From Stomorhina lunata (lineage: Eukaryota; Arthropoda; Insecta; Diptera; Rhiniidae), in contig OW121743.1 of assembly GCA_933228675.1 (NCBI GenBank), positions 63,061,118 through 63,125,117 on the forward strand: 64,000 bases of DNA, given 5' to 3'. The notes under the pieces are model-generated. The model made no database searches, was not told where the DNA came from, and saw nothing but the letters and a program-made list of their open reading frames with translations. The translations under genes and the position numbers were made by a program. Below are positions 1 through 12,975 of the stretch, piece by piece. Position 1 is the stretch's first letter. Every line of letters starts with the position of its first letter.

Positions 1-33
1 CAAAAAATATGTATATGAGAAAAAACACTATTG
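1..33 (+). repeat. 33-bp direct repeat, copy 1 (second copy at 849-881)
   Basis: The first 33 bases of the window recur identically at 849-881, both ending in AAACACTATTG. Exact identity over 33 bp in otherwise unique sequence suggests a duplication or two fragments of one dispersed repeat. The window edge cuts any extension to the left of the first copy; the second copy diverges from it at once on the right. Confidence 0.8.
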
Positions 34-848
34 ATCTGAAAATTTTAGGTTGGTCGGAAAATTTTCTGTAGAAAATATTATTTTTTCTAAAATTTTTTTA
101 AACAAAATTTACTATTTATTTAAAAATCTTATATATAAATAATTTATTGGAAAATTTTAGGTTGGGCTATTGAAGTTCTCAACCTTAAGATATAAATTAC
201 TAGATACAAACCATAAAATCATAAAATAAAAATCCACAAACGAGACCGATAATCGATAACTCAAATTGCTTTTAAGTAAACTTAAATATAATTTTAGAAG
301 GAAGAAAAACATTGCTACTACATGTTTACATAACAATTTAATGAAAATCTACACGAATATATACATATATGACATTTTTATAACATTGGTGGTAATGTTA
401 GTTCTAGACCCTAAAATGATAACACTTTTTTTAAAAGAGGGACGAAAGGTTCTGTTGGTTGTAACAGATACCAAAGTTTACACAATGTTGGCCAGTTTAA
501 TGGTGTTATTTACAACATCACACCATAATATTAAAGAACAACAATAATAAAAAAAAGGAAGAAACATAAATCACAAGCGGCGTCTATTGCCACCACTATA
601 GGAACAAGATGTCGTGGTTACAAAAACCAGACGTTTACTGAAAAAGACCTTGATATATAAGCATTTTAAGATTTCCAAAAATTTGCCTTCTTTTTAGTTC
701 AATTTAGAGTTATAAGGTGATCTTGAGTTCTTAAATGAACTTAGACTTAGAACTTAAACTTTTTAAAGCCCTGGATTCTGCATATTCCCCTAACTTCAAG
801 CCAACACGCAGTGTAATCCCATTAACTAGACCTTAGCTGCAAATAGGA

Positions 849-881
849 CAAAAAATATGTATATGAGAAAAAACACTATTG
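849..881 (+). repeat. 33-bp direct repeat, copy 2
   Basis: Identical to bases 1-33. Upstream of this copy reads AAATAGGA; the corresponding bases of copy 1 lie outside the window, so the true length of the duplication cannot be judged. Confidence 0.8.
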
Positions 882-1021
882 CCAGGACATCTAAACATAA
901 TAGTAACATTCAATGTTTATTTCCTTGTGGCTAAATGTTAAAGTACACAAACACATACTCATTTACATTACACAATTTACATACATTTACACTTACACAG
1001 ACACACAAACAAGCGCTTGCA

Positions 1022-1429
1022 CTAATAAATAGCAGCCGTTACTGCTGCTAGATTTAACACTTGAGTTAAGCTTAGCAAACATTTGCAGCAGCACGCACAC
1101 GACACTCTCGCTACAAAAAAATGTCTCTTCTTAACGCTTGTACTTGTACGAAACTGCAATTGCTGTAACAAACTTACATAATATTGGTTTAATGCTGTGG
1201 TGTTAGTGATAATAAGTATGGGAGATTTCCCCATTGGTATTGGGGTAAAGTCTTTTTTATATAGCAATGTGTTATGGTTTGATTTGATCGGGGTCTGTTT
1301 TGTACTTAATGGTAATATGAAGGTTGGGTTACTGCTCCAGTATCCTGTTGTGGCTATTTGTTTTTGATGTTGGCTATTGAATGAGTCTCCCATTATCGTC
1401 TTTTGGCAGTATTTCTGTGGTGTCGCCAC
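1022..1429 (-). CDS. Weak candidate exon, unknown product
   Basis: An open stretch of about 135 codons, the longest in non-repetitive sequence. It opens at GTG; the first ATG gives the residues MGDSFNSQHQKQIATT. I recognise no domain. A C-terminal stretch is Cys-rich (CACCCKC). The block is visibly richer in G+C than its surroundings. A consensus-like splice donor, TATGTAAGT, lies in frame near 1170-1178 on this strand, so a real exon could end there and the rest be intron. No acceptor, signal peptide or homology supports it. It may well be chance. Confidence 0.12.
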   Translation of the reverse strand: MATPQKYCQKTIMGDSFNSQHQKQIATTGYWSSNPTFILPLSTKQTPIKSNHNTLLYKKDFTPIPMGKSPILIITNTTALNQYYVSLLQQLQFRTSTSVKKRHFFVARVSCACCCKCLLSLTQVLNLAAVTAAIY

Positions 1430-1715
1430 ATTTTACAATTAAAGCAACTTTTTATGTCCAGTCATGAAGAACTATGTTTTTCCTTTATTATGTCTTTGCC
1501 TTGGTTCAATAAAAAAATTCGATTGTTTATTTAAGCTAGAGTGTGGTTTTAAGTTTTGTTTATATTGATGGGCAAAGCAAGAGGAATAGAAAAATAATTG
1601 ATGAACTTAAAAATAATTCTAATGAATAATGAATAAAATGCTGCTAAGAACTTGATATAGAAAGGGTGATCGAATAACTTAATAAGTAGTTAAAACATAT
1701 TGTAATTTAAATATT

Positions 1716-4700
1716 TAGTCATAGTCTAGTCATAGTCTAGTCATAGTCTAGTCATAGTCTAGTCATAGTCTAGTCATAGTCTAGTCATAGTCTAGTCATA
1801 GTCTAGTCATAGTCTAGTCATAGTCTAGTCATAGTCTAGTCATAGTCTAGTCATAGTCTAGTCATAGTCTAGTCATAGTCTAGTCATAGTCTAGTCATAG
1901 TCTAGTCATAGTCTAGTCATAGTCTAGTCATAGTCTAGTCATAGTCTAGTCATAGTCTAGTCATAGTCTAGTCATAGTCTAGTCATAGTCTAGTCATAGT
2001 CTAGTCATAGTCTAGTCATAGTCTAGTCATAGTCTAGTCATAGTCTAGTCATAGTCTAGTCATAGTCTAGTCATAGTCTAGTCATAGTCTAGTCATAGTC
2101 TAGTCATAGTCTAGTCATAGTCTAGTCATAGTCTAGTCATAGTCTAGTCATAGTCTAGTCATAGTCTAGTCATAGTCTAGTCATAGTCTAGTCATAGTCT
2201 AGTCATAGTCTAGTCATAGTCTAGTCATAGTCTAGTCATAGTCTAGTCATAGTCTAGTCATAGTCTAGTCATAGTCTAGTCATAGTCTAGTCATAGTCTA
2301 GTCATAGTCTAGTCATAGTCTAGTCATAGTCTAGTCATAGTCTAGTCATAGTCTAGTCATAGTCTAGTCATAGTCTAGTCATAGTCTAGTCATAGTCTAG
2401 TCATAGTCTAGTCATAGTCTAGTCATAGTCTAGTCATAGTCTAGTCATAGTCTAGTCATAGTCTAGTCATAGTCTAGTCATAGTCTAGTCATAGTCTAGT
2501 CATAGTCTAGTCATAGTCTAGTCATAGTCTAGTCATAGTCTAGTCATAGTCTAGTCATAGTCTAGTCATAGTCTAGTCATAGTCTAGTCATAGTCTAGTC
2601 ATAGTCTAGTCATAGTCTAGTCATAGTCTAGTCATAGTCTAGTCATAGTCTAGTCATAGTCTAGTCATAGTCTAGTCATAGTCTAGTCATAGTCTAGTCA
2701 TAGTCTAGTCATAGTCTAGTCATAGTCTAGTCATAGTCTAGTCATAGTCTAGTCATAGTCTAGTCATAGTCTAGTCATAGTCTAGTCATAGTCTAGTCAT
2801 AGTCTAGTCATAGTCTAGTCATAGTCTAGTCATAGTCTAGTCATAGTCTAGTCATAGTCTAGTCATAGTCTAGTCATAGTCTAGTCATAGTCTAGTCATA
2901 GTCTAGTCATAGTCTAGTCATAGTCTAGTCATAGTCTAGTCATAGTCTAGTCATAGTCTAGTCATAGTCTAGTCATAGTCTAGTCATAGTCTAGTCATAG
3001 TCTAGTCATAGTCTAGTCATAGTCTAGTCATAGTCTAGTCATAGTCTAGTCATAGTCTAGTCATAGTCTAGTCATAGTCTAGTCATAGTCTAGTCATAGT
3101 CTAGTCATAGTCTAGTCATAGTCTAGTCATAGTCTAGTCATAGTCTAGTCATAGTCTAGTCATAGTCTAGTCATAGTCTAGTCATAGTCTAGTCATAGTC
3201 TAGTCATAGTCTAGTCATAGTCTAGTCATAGTCTAGTCATAGTCTAGTCATAGTCTAGTCATAGTCTAGTCATAGTCTAGTCATAGTCTAGTCATAGTCT
3301 AGTCATAGTCTAGTCATAGTCTAGTCATAGTCTAGTCATAGTCTAGTCATAGTCTAGTCATAGTCTAGTCATAGTCTAGTCATAGTCTAGTCATAGTCTA
3401 GTCATAGTCTAGTCATAGTCTAGTCATAGTCTAGTCATAGTCTAGTCATAGTCTAGTCATAGTCTAGTCATAGTCTAGTCATAGTCTAGTCATAGTCTAG
3501 TCATAGTCTAGTCATAGTCTAGTCATAGTCTAGTCATAGTCTAGTCATAGTCTAGTCATAGTCTAGTCATAGTCTAGTCATAGTCTAGTCATAGTCTAGT
3601 CATAGTCTAGTCATAGTCTAGTCATAGTCTAGTCATAGTCTAGTCATAGTCTAGTCATAGTCTAGTCATAGTCTAGTCATAGTCTAGTCATAGTCTAGTC
3701 ATAGTCTAGTCATAGTCTAGTCATAGTCTAGTCATAGTCTAGTCATAGTCTAGTCATAGTCTAGTCATAGTCTAGTCATAGTCTAGTCATAGTCTAGTCA
3801 TAGTCTAGTCATAGTCTAGTCATAGTCTAGTCATAGTCTAGTCATAGTCTAGTCATAGTCTAGTCATAGTCTAGTCATAGTCTAGTCATAGTCTAGTCAT
3901 AGTCTAGTCATAGTCTAGTCATAGTCTAGTCATAGTCTAGTCATAGTCTAGTCATAGTCTAGTCATAGTCTAGTCATAGTCTAGTCATAGTCTAGTCATA
4001 GTCTAGTCATAGTCTAGTCATAGTCTAGTCATAGTCTAGTCATAGTCTAGTCATAGTCTAGTCATAGTCTAGTCATAGTCTAGTCATAGTCTAGTCATAG
4101 TCTAGTCATAGTCTAGTCATAGTCTAGTCATAGTCTAGTCATAGTCTAGTCATAGTCTAGTCATAGTCTAGTCATAGTCTAGTCATAGTCTAGTCATAGT
4201 CTAGTCATAGTCTAGTCATAGTCTAGTCATAGTCTAGTCATAGTCTAGTCATAGTCTAGTCATAGTCTAGTCATAGTCTAGTCATAGTCTAGTCATAGTC
4301 TAGTCATAGTCTAGTCATAGTCTAGTCATAGTCTAGTCATAGTCTAGTCATAGTCTAGTCATAGTCTAGTCATAGTCTAGTCATAGTCTAGTCATAGTCT
4401 AGTCATAGTCTAGTCATAGTCTAGTCATAGTCTAGTCATAGTCTAGTCATAGTCTAGTCATAGTCTAGTCATAGTCTAGTCATAGTCTAGTCATAGTCTA
4501 GTCATAGTCTAGTCATAGTCTAGTCATAGTCTAGTCATAGTCTAGTCATAGTCTAGTCATAGTCTAGTCATAGTCTAGTCATAGTCTAGTCATAGTCTAG
4601 TCATAGTCTAGTCATAGTCTAGTCATAGTCTAGTCATAGTCTAGTCATAGTCTAGTCATAGTCTAGTCATAGTCTAGTCATAGTCTAGTCATAGTCTAGT

Positions 4701-7700
4701 CATAGTCTAGTCATAGTCTAGTCATAGTCTAGTCATAGTCTAGTCATAGTCTAGTCATAGTCTAGTCATAGTCTAGTCATAGTCTAGTCATAGTCTAGTC
4801 ATAGTCTAGTCATAGTCTAGTCATAGTCTAGTCATAGTCTAGTCATAGTCTAGTCATAGTCTAGTCATAGTCTAGTCATAGTCTAGTCATAGTCTAGTCA
4901 TAGTCTAGTCATAGTCTAGTCATAGTCTAGTCATAGTCTAGTCATAGTCTAGTCATAGTCTAGTCATAGTCTAGTCATAGTCTAGTCATAGTCTAGTCAT
5001 AGTCTAGTCATAGTCTAGTCATAGTCTAGTCATAGTCTAGTCATAGTCTAGTCATAGTCTAGTCATAGTCTAGTCATAGTCTAGTCATAGTCTAGTCATA
5101 GTCTAGTCATAGTCTAGTCATAGTCTAGTCATAGTCTAGTCATAGTCTAGTCATAGTCTAGTCATAGTCTAGTCATAGTCTAGTCATAGTCTAGTCATAG
5201 TCTAGTCATAGTCTAGTCATAGTCTAGTCATAGTCTAGTCATAGTCTAGTCATAGTCTAGTCATAGTCTAGTCATAGTCTAGTCATAGTCTAGTCATAGT
5301 CTAGTCATAGTCTAGTCATAGTCTAGTCATAGTCTAGTCATAGTCTAGTCATAGTCTAGTCATAGTCTAGTCATAGTCTAGTCATAGTCTAGTCATAGTC
5401 TAGTCATAGTCTAGTCATAGTCTAGTCATAGTCTAGTCATAGTCTAGTCATAGTCTAGTCATAGTCTAGTCATAGTCTAGTCATAGTCTAGTCATAGTCT
5501 AGTCATAGTCTAGTCATAGTCTAGTCATAGTCTAGTCATAGTCTAGTCATAGTCTAGTCATAGTCTAGTCATAGTCTAGTCATAGTCTAGTCATAGTCTA
5601 GTCATAGTCTAGTCATAGTCTAGTCATAGTCTAGTCATAGTCTAGTCATAGTCTAGTCATAGTCTAGTCATAGTCTAGTCATAGTCTAGTCATAGTCTAG
5701 TCATAGTCTAGTCATAGTCTAGTCATAGTCTAGTCATAGTCTAGTCATAGTCTAGTCATAGTCTAGTCATAGTCTAGTCATAGTCTAGTCATAGTCTAGT
5801 CATAGTCTAGTCATAGTCTAGTCATAGTCTAGTCATAGTCTAGTCATAGTCTAGTCATAGTCTAGTCATAGTCTAGTCATAGTCTAGTCATAGTCTAGTC
5901 ATAGTCTAGTCATAGTCTAGTCATAGTCTAGTCATAGTCTAGTCATAGTCTAGTCATAGTCTAGTCATAGTCTAGTCATAGTCTAGTCATAGTCTAGTCA
6001 TAGTCTAGTCATAGTCTAGTCATAGTCTAGTCATAGTCTAGTCATAGTCTAGTCATAGTCTAGTCATAGTCTAGTCATAGTCTAGTCATAGTCTAGTCAT
6101 AGTCTAGTCATAGTCTAGTCATAGTCTAGTCATAGTCTAGTCATAGTCTAGTCATAGTCTAGTCATAGTCTAGTCATAGTCTAGTCATAGTCTAGTCATA
6201 GTCTAGTCATAGTCTAGTCATAGTCTAGTCATAGTCTAGTCATAGTCTAGTCATAGTCTAGTCATAGTCTAGTCATAGTCTAGTCATAGTCTAGTCATAG
6301 TCTAGTCATAGTCTAGTCATAGTCTAGTCATAGTCTAGTCATAGTCTAGTCATAGTCTAGTCATAGTCTAGTCATAGTCTAGTCATAGTCTAGTCATAGT
6401 CTAGTCATAGTCTAGTCATAGTCTAGTCATAGTCTAGTCATAGTCTAGTCATAGTCTAGTCATAGTCTAGTCATAGTCTAGTCATAGTCTAGTCATAGTC
6501 TAGTCATAGTCTAGTCATAGTCTAGTCATAGTCTAGTCATAGTCTAGTCATAGTCTAGTCATAGTCTAGTCATAGTCTAGTCATAGTCTAGTCATAGTCT
6601 AGTCATAGTCTAGTCATAGTCTAGTCATAGTCTAGTCATAGTCTAGTCATAGTCTAGTCATAGTCTAGTCATAGTCTAGTCATAGTCTAGTCATAGTCTA
6701 GTCATAGTCTAGTCATAGTCTAGTCATAGTCTAGTCATAGTCTAGTCATAGTCTAGTCATAGTCTAGTCATAGTCTAGTCATAGTCTAGTCATAGTCTAG
6801 TCATAGTCTAGTCATAGTCTAGTCATAGTCTAGTCATAGTCTAGTCATAGTCTAGTCATAGTCTAGTCATAGTCTAGTCATAGTCTAGTCATAGTCTAGT
6901 CATAGTCTAGTCATAGTCTAGTCATAGTCTAGTCATAGTCTAGTCATAGTCTAGTCATAGTCTAGTCATAGTCTAGTCATAGTCTAGTCATAGTCTAGTC
7001 ATAGTCTAGTCATAGTCTAGTCATAGTCTAGTCATAGTCTAGTCATAGTCTAGTCATAGTCTAGTCATAGTCTAGTCATAGTCTAGTCATAGTCTAGTCA
7101 TAGTCTAGTCATAGTCTAGTCATAGTCTAGTCATAGTCTAGTCATAGTCTAGTCATAGTCTAGTCATAGTCTAGTCATAGTCTAGTCATAGTCTAGTCAT
7201 AGTCTAGTCATAGTCTAGTCATAGTCTAGTCATAGTCTAGTCATAGTCTAGTCATAGTCTAGTCATAGTCTAGTCATAGTCTAGTCATAGTCTAGTCATA
7301 GTCTAGTCATAGTCTAGTCATAGTCTAGTCATAGTCTAGTCATAGTCTAGTCATAGTCTAGTCATAGTCTAGTCATAGTCTAGTCATAGTCTAGTCATAG
7401 TCTAGTCATAGTCTAGTCATAGTCTAGTCATAGTCTAGTCATAGTCTAGTCATAGTCTAGTCATAGTCTAGTCATAGTCTAGTCATAGTCTAGTCATAGT
7501 CTAGTCATAGTCTAGTCATAGTCTAGTCATAGTCTAGTCATAGTCTAGTCATAGTCTAGTCATAGTCTAGTCATAGTCTAGTCATAGTCTAGTCATAGTC
7601 TAGTCATAGTCTAGTCATAGTCTAGTCATAGTCTAGTCATAGTCTAGTCATAGTCTAGTCATAGTCTAGTCATAGTCTAGTCATAGTCTAGTCATAGTCT

Positions 7701-10700
7701 AGTCATAGTCTAGTCATAGTCTAGTCATAGTCTAGTCATAGTCTAGTCATAGTCTAGTCATAGTCTAGTCATAGTCTAGTCATAGTCTAGTCATAGTCTA
7801 GTCATAGTCTAGTCATAGTCTAGTCATAGTCTAGTCATAGTCTAGTCATAGTCTAGTCATAGTCTAGTCATAGTCTAGTCATAGTCTAGTCATAGTCTAG
7901 TCATAGTCTAGTCATAGTCTAGTCATAGTCTAGTCATAGTCTAGTCATAGTCTAGTCATAGTCTAGTCATAGTCTAGTCATAGTCTAGTCATAGTCTAGT
8001 CATAGTCTAGTCATAGTCTAGTCATAGTCTAGTCATAGTCTAGTCATAGTCTAGTCATAGTCTAGTCATAGTCTAGTCATAGTCTAGTCATAGTCTAGTC
8101 ATAGTCTAGTCATAGTCTAGTCATAGTCTAGTCATAGTCTAGTCATAGTCTAGTCATAGTCTAGTCATAGTCTAGTCATAGTCTAGTCATAGTCTAGTCA
8201 TAGTCTAGTCATAGTCTAGTCATAGTCTAGTCATAGTCTAGTCATAGTCTAGTCATAGTCTAGTCATAGTCTAGTCATAGTCTAGTCATAGTCTAGTCAT
8301 AGTCTAGTCATAGTCTAGTCATAGTCTAGTCATAGTCTAGTCATAGTCTAGTCATAGTCTAGTCATAGTCTAGTCATAGTCTAGTCATAGTCTAGTCATA
8401 GTCTAGTCATAGTCTAGTCATAGTCTAGTCATAGTCTAGTCATAGTCTAGTCATAGTCTAGTCATAGTCTAGTCATAGTCTAGTCATAGTCTAGTCATAG
8501 TCTAGTCATAGTCTAGTCATAGTCTAGTCATAGTCTAGTCATAGTCTAGTCATAGTCTAGTCATAGTCTAGTCATAGTCTAGTCATAGTCTAGTCATAGT
8601 CTAGTCATAGTCTAGTCATAGTCTAGTCATAGTCTAGTCATAGTCTAGTCATAGTCTAGTCATAGTCTAGTCATAGTCTAGTCATAGTCTAGTCATAGTC
8701 TAGTCATAGTCTAGTCATAGTCTAGTCATAGTCTAGTCATAGTCTAGTCATAGTCTAGTCATAGTCTAGTCATAGTCTAGTCATAGTCTAGTCATAGTCT
8801 AGTCATAGTCTAGTCATAGTCTAGTCATAGTCTAGTCATAGTCTAGTCATAGTCTAGTCATAGTCTAGTCATAGTCTAGTCATAGTCTAGTCATAGTCTA
8901 GTCATAGTCTAGTCATAGTCTAGTCATAGTCTAGTCATAGTCTAGTCATAGTCTAGTCATAGTCTAGTCATAGTCTAGTCATAGTCTAGTCATAGTCTAG
9001 TCATAGTCTAGTCATAGTCTAGTCATAGTCTAGTCATAGTCTAGTCATAGTCTAGTCATAGTCTAGTCATAGTCTAGTCATAGTCTAGTCATAGTCTAGT
9101 CATAGTCTAGTCATAGTCTAGTCATAGTCTAGTCATAGTCTAGTCATAGTCTAGTCATAGTCTAGTCATAGTCTAGTCATAGTCTAGTCATAGTCTAGTC
9201 ATAGTCTAGTCATAGTCTAGTCATAGTCTAGTCATAGTCTAGTCATAGTCTAGTCATAGTCTAGTCATAGTCTAGTCATAGTCTAGTCATAGTCTAGTCA
9301 TAGTCTAGTCATAGTCTAGTCATAGTCTAGTCATAGTCTAGTCATAGTCTAGTCATAGTCTAGTCATAGTCTAGTCATAGTCTAGTCATAGTCTAGTCAT
9401 AGTCTAGTCATAGTCTAGTCATAGTCTAGTCATAGTCTAGTCATAGTCTAGTCATAGTCTAGTCATAGTCTAGTCATAGTCTAGTCATAGTCTAGTCATA
9501 GTCTAGTCATAGTCTAGTCATAGTCTAGTCATAGTCTAGTCATAGTCTAGTCATAGTCTAGTCATAGTCTAGTCATAGTCTAGTCATAGTCTAGTCATAG
9601 TCTAGTCATAGTCTAGTCATAGTCTAGTCATAGTCTAGTCATAGTCTAGTCATAGTCTAGTCATAGTCTAGTCATAGTCTAGTCATAGTCTAGTCATAGT
9701 CTAGTCATAGTCTAGTCATAGTCTAGTCATAGTCTAGTCATAGTCTAGTCATAGTCTAGTCATAGTCTAGTCATAGTCTAGTCATAGTCTAGTCATAGTC
9801 TAGTCATAGTCTAGTCATAGTCTAGTCATAGTCTAGTCATAGTCTAGTCATAGTCTAGTCATAGTCTAGTCATAGTCTAGTCATAGTCTAGTCATAGTCT
9901 AGTCATAGTCTAGTCATAGTCTAGTCATAGTCTAGTCATAGTCTAGTCATAGTCTAGTCATAGTCTAGTCATAGTCTAGTCATAGTCTAGTCATAGTCTA
10001 GTCATAGTCTAGTCATAGTCTAGTCATAGTCTAGTCATAGTCTAGTCATAGTCTAGTCATAGTCTAGTCATAGTCTAGTCATAGTCTAGTCATAGTCTAG
10101 TCATAGTCTAGTCATAGTCTAGTCATAGTCTAGTCATAGTCTAGTCATAGTCTAGTCATAGTCTAGTCATAGTCTAGTCATAGTCTAGTCATAGTCTAGT
10201 CATAGTCTAGTCATAGTCTAGTCATAGTCTAGTCATAGTCTAGTCATAGTCTAGTCATAGTCTAGTCATAGTCTAGTCATAGTCTAGTCATAGTCTAGTC
10301 ATAGTCTAGTCATAGTCTAGTCATAGTCTAGTCATAGTCTAGTCATAGTCTAGTCATAGTCTAGTCATAGTCTAGTCATAGTCTAGTCATAGTCTAGTCA
10401 TAGTCTAGTCATAGTCTAGTCATAGTCTAGTCATAGTCTAGTCATAGTCTAGTCATAGTCTAGTCATAGTCTAGTCATAGTCTAGTCATAGTCTAGTCAT
10501 AGTCTAGTCATAGTCTAGTCATAGTCTAGTCATAGTCTAGTCATAGTCTAGTCATAGTCTAGTCATAGTCTAGTCATAGTCTAGTCATAGTCTAGTCATA
10601 GTCTAGTCATAGTCTAGTCATAGTCTAGTCATAGTCTAGTCATAGTCTAGTCATAGTCTAGTCATAGTCTAGTCATAGTCTAGTCATAGTCTAGTCATAG

Positions 10701-11581
10701 TCTAGTCATAGTCTAGTCATAGTCTAGTCATAGTCTAGTCATAGTCTAGTCATAGTCTAGTCATAGTCTAGTCATAGTCTAGTCATAGTCTAGTCATAGT
10801 CTAGTCATAGTCTAGTCATAGTCTAGTCATAGTCTAGTCATAGTCTAGTCATAGTCTAGTCATAGTCTAGTCATAGTCTAGTCATAGTCTAGTCATAGTC
10901 TAGTCATAGTCTAGTCATAGTCTAGTCATAGTCTAGTCATAGTCTAGTCATAGTCTAGTCATAGTCTAGTCATAGTCTAGTCATAGTCTAGTCATAGTCT
11001 AGTCATAGTCTAGTCATAGTCTAGTCATAGTCTAGTCATAGTCTAGTCATAGTCTAGTCATAGTCTAGTCATAGTCTAGTCATAGTCTAGTCATAGTCTA
11101 GTCATAGTCTAGTCATAGTCTAGTCATAGTCTAGTCATAGTCTAGTCATAGTCTAGTCATAGTCTAGTCATAGTCTAGTCATAGTCTAGTCATAGTCTAG
11201 TCATAGTCTAGTCATAGTCTAGTCATAGTCTAGTCATAGTCTAGTCATAGTCTAGTCATAGTCTAGTCATAGTCTAGTCATAGTCTAGTCATAGTCTAGT
11301 CATAGTCTAGTCATAGTCTAGTCATAGTCTAGTCATAGTCTAGTCATAGTCTAGTCATAGTCTAGTCATAGTCTAGTCATAGTCTAGTCATAGTCTAGTC
11401 ATAGTCTAGTCATAGTCTAGTCATAGTCTAGTCATAGTCTAGTCATAGTCTAGTCATAGTCTAGTCATAGTCTAGTCATAGTCTAGTCATAGTCTAGTCA
11501 TAGTCTAGTCATAGTCTAGTCATAGTCTAGTCATAGTCTAGTCATAGTCTAGTCATAGTCTAGTCATAGTCTAGTCATAGT
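1716..11581 (+). repeat. 11-bp satellite array TAGTCATAGTC, about 897 copies, apparently perfect
   Basis: A head-to-tail array of the 11-mer TAGTCATAGTC filling 9,866 bp. The monomer is two copies of TAGTC separated by one A, so it may descend from a 5-bp repeat. I see no substitution or indel: the phase is the same every 660 bp from 1741 to 10981, and the array ends cleanly at 11581 before GGAGGG. There are stop codons in all frames on both strands, so it is not coding. CTAG occurs once per monomer. The same monomer in reverse orientation, heavily mutated, forms the array at 23961-26886. Near-zero divergence means very recent expansion or homogenisation, or a consensus effect of assembly. 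Confidence 0.97.
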
Positions 11582-12975
11582 GGAGGGTTTCGAATTTTAA
11601 ATCAATTTTTGCATAATCTAATTAAATTCAAATGCTGCCAGCACATTTGATATAAAACAAATAAATACCAACTTAAAGCAAATAGATAAAATCCCAACTT
11701 CTAATAGCTGAAAAAATAACTTTATTTGAACCAAGTGGAAAAAACTAGAACGAAGAAAAACAAAAATATATAAAAATATGTAAGGAATGAAAAATGGACA
11801 TATGAGCCTTCATATACCAAGAAACCAAGTCCAGAAACAGCAACACAAACATATACTCGTACATTTAAACACAAACAGTCTATGTTTGATGAATGACGAA
11901 GTACAATGAACAAATATCTTCGTACATGTAAGAATAAGTTCGTTGTTAGGAATGTGTGTGTGACTATTTTGTGTGTGAGTGCCCTTAGTACTTTTTACTG
12001 TAATAACATCAATGAATTGTAAATATTTATCCAAGTTTGTTTGTACTTAAGTTTGTGTGAAGCTAAGCGTAAACAACATAAAAGAAGGATCTAAAGAAAA
12101 GAAGTGTCGCTATAATTTTTTAATGAACGCTTTTTATTGCTTTTTTCAGTTCTCAAGAAGTTTCAGAGGTTAGGGACATTTTGAGAGTATGTAAAAGGAA
12201 ATGTGGAAGTGTTTCGCTTAGAATAGCTCAAGTGTTAGATAAAGGCATTCTTAAATAATGTTTACTTATGTTGACGCCAATTTCCAATCACAAAATAAAT
12301 TAAACTGTATGCCGATCACTTTATTTCCGGCTGATAGGCAGTTGAGTCAAAGGCGTTAGTAATTAAATGCAAATAACTGTTTTCTATGCTGTCAATCATA
12401 ATGGTTTATAGAGAAAGCAAATATTGTAATTTCTTGAAGCGGTATTTAACGGAGACAGTATGGAAAGGAAATTATGGAAATTTTGGTATGTAAATTAAAT
12501 TTGAAATAATACTTAGTTTAAATAAAATTTTTAAGTTAGTTATATTAGGATGATATTAAAAATCAAGGACATTTTTTAAAGAAGAGTATATGTAACGTAA
12601 GCCAATATTTGAAAAACTCTATTTTTAAATTTTTTTAGTATTTTTAGTTGAGTTTGGTAATAGGTTAGTTTTTTTGGTTATGTCTGTCTATAGTCCTTTG
12701 TTTCGCTTGTCTATTTCTTAGCTAATTTTTTTTAAAGAACCGCGGTATTTAAATCGTCTCTTAGTTTCACAGCAAAAGGGTAAAAGTCCTCATTTTAATT
12801 AATTCCTTCTGTTTTTATTTTTTGGTTTTTTGGCCTTTTGTCTGCTCTTAAACCATAAATAAACCTAAAGGGAGTTTTTTAAAATTGATTATTTCCCTAA
12901 CCAAAATTTTATTAAAGTCTACTTTTGGGGACATCGATCATCATTACACGAATTCAAATATTAGGAAGTCCCAGG
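11582..12975. other. Unique AT-rich DNA between the 11-bp and 29-bp arrays
   Basis: No gene seen. Short frames on the minus strand at 11722-12034 are low-complexity and start at non-ATG codons. A 14-mer, TCAAGGACATTTTT, at 12563-12576 recurs inverted at 21736-21749, just outside the far edge of the inverted 29-bp array. That may be a trace of an inverted duplication or chance. Confidence 0.55.

Larger units (their letters stand above)
1..1715. other. Unique AT-rich DNA, no confident gene
   Basis: AT-rich single-copy sequence before the large satellite. At 39-58 and 148-168 a short motif (GAAAATTTTAGGTTGG) occurs twice. A GC-richer patch at about 560-660 and 780-850 holds no open frame of note. 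The only candidate exon is described separately at 1022-1429. The last bases before the array (about 1600-1715) are unremarkable AT-rich DNA; the transition to satellite is abrupt. Confidence 0.6.

Noticed and set aside
1716..11581. CRISPR array
   Set aside because: The repeats are directly contiguous with no spacers, and the genome is clearly eukaryotic.
1716..11581. Telomeric repeat
   Set aside because: Monomer does not resemble TTAGG-type repeats, flies lack them, and unique sequence follows on both sides.
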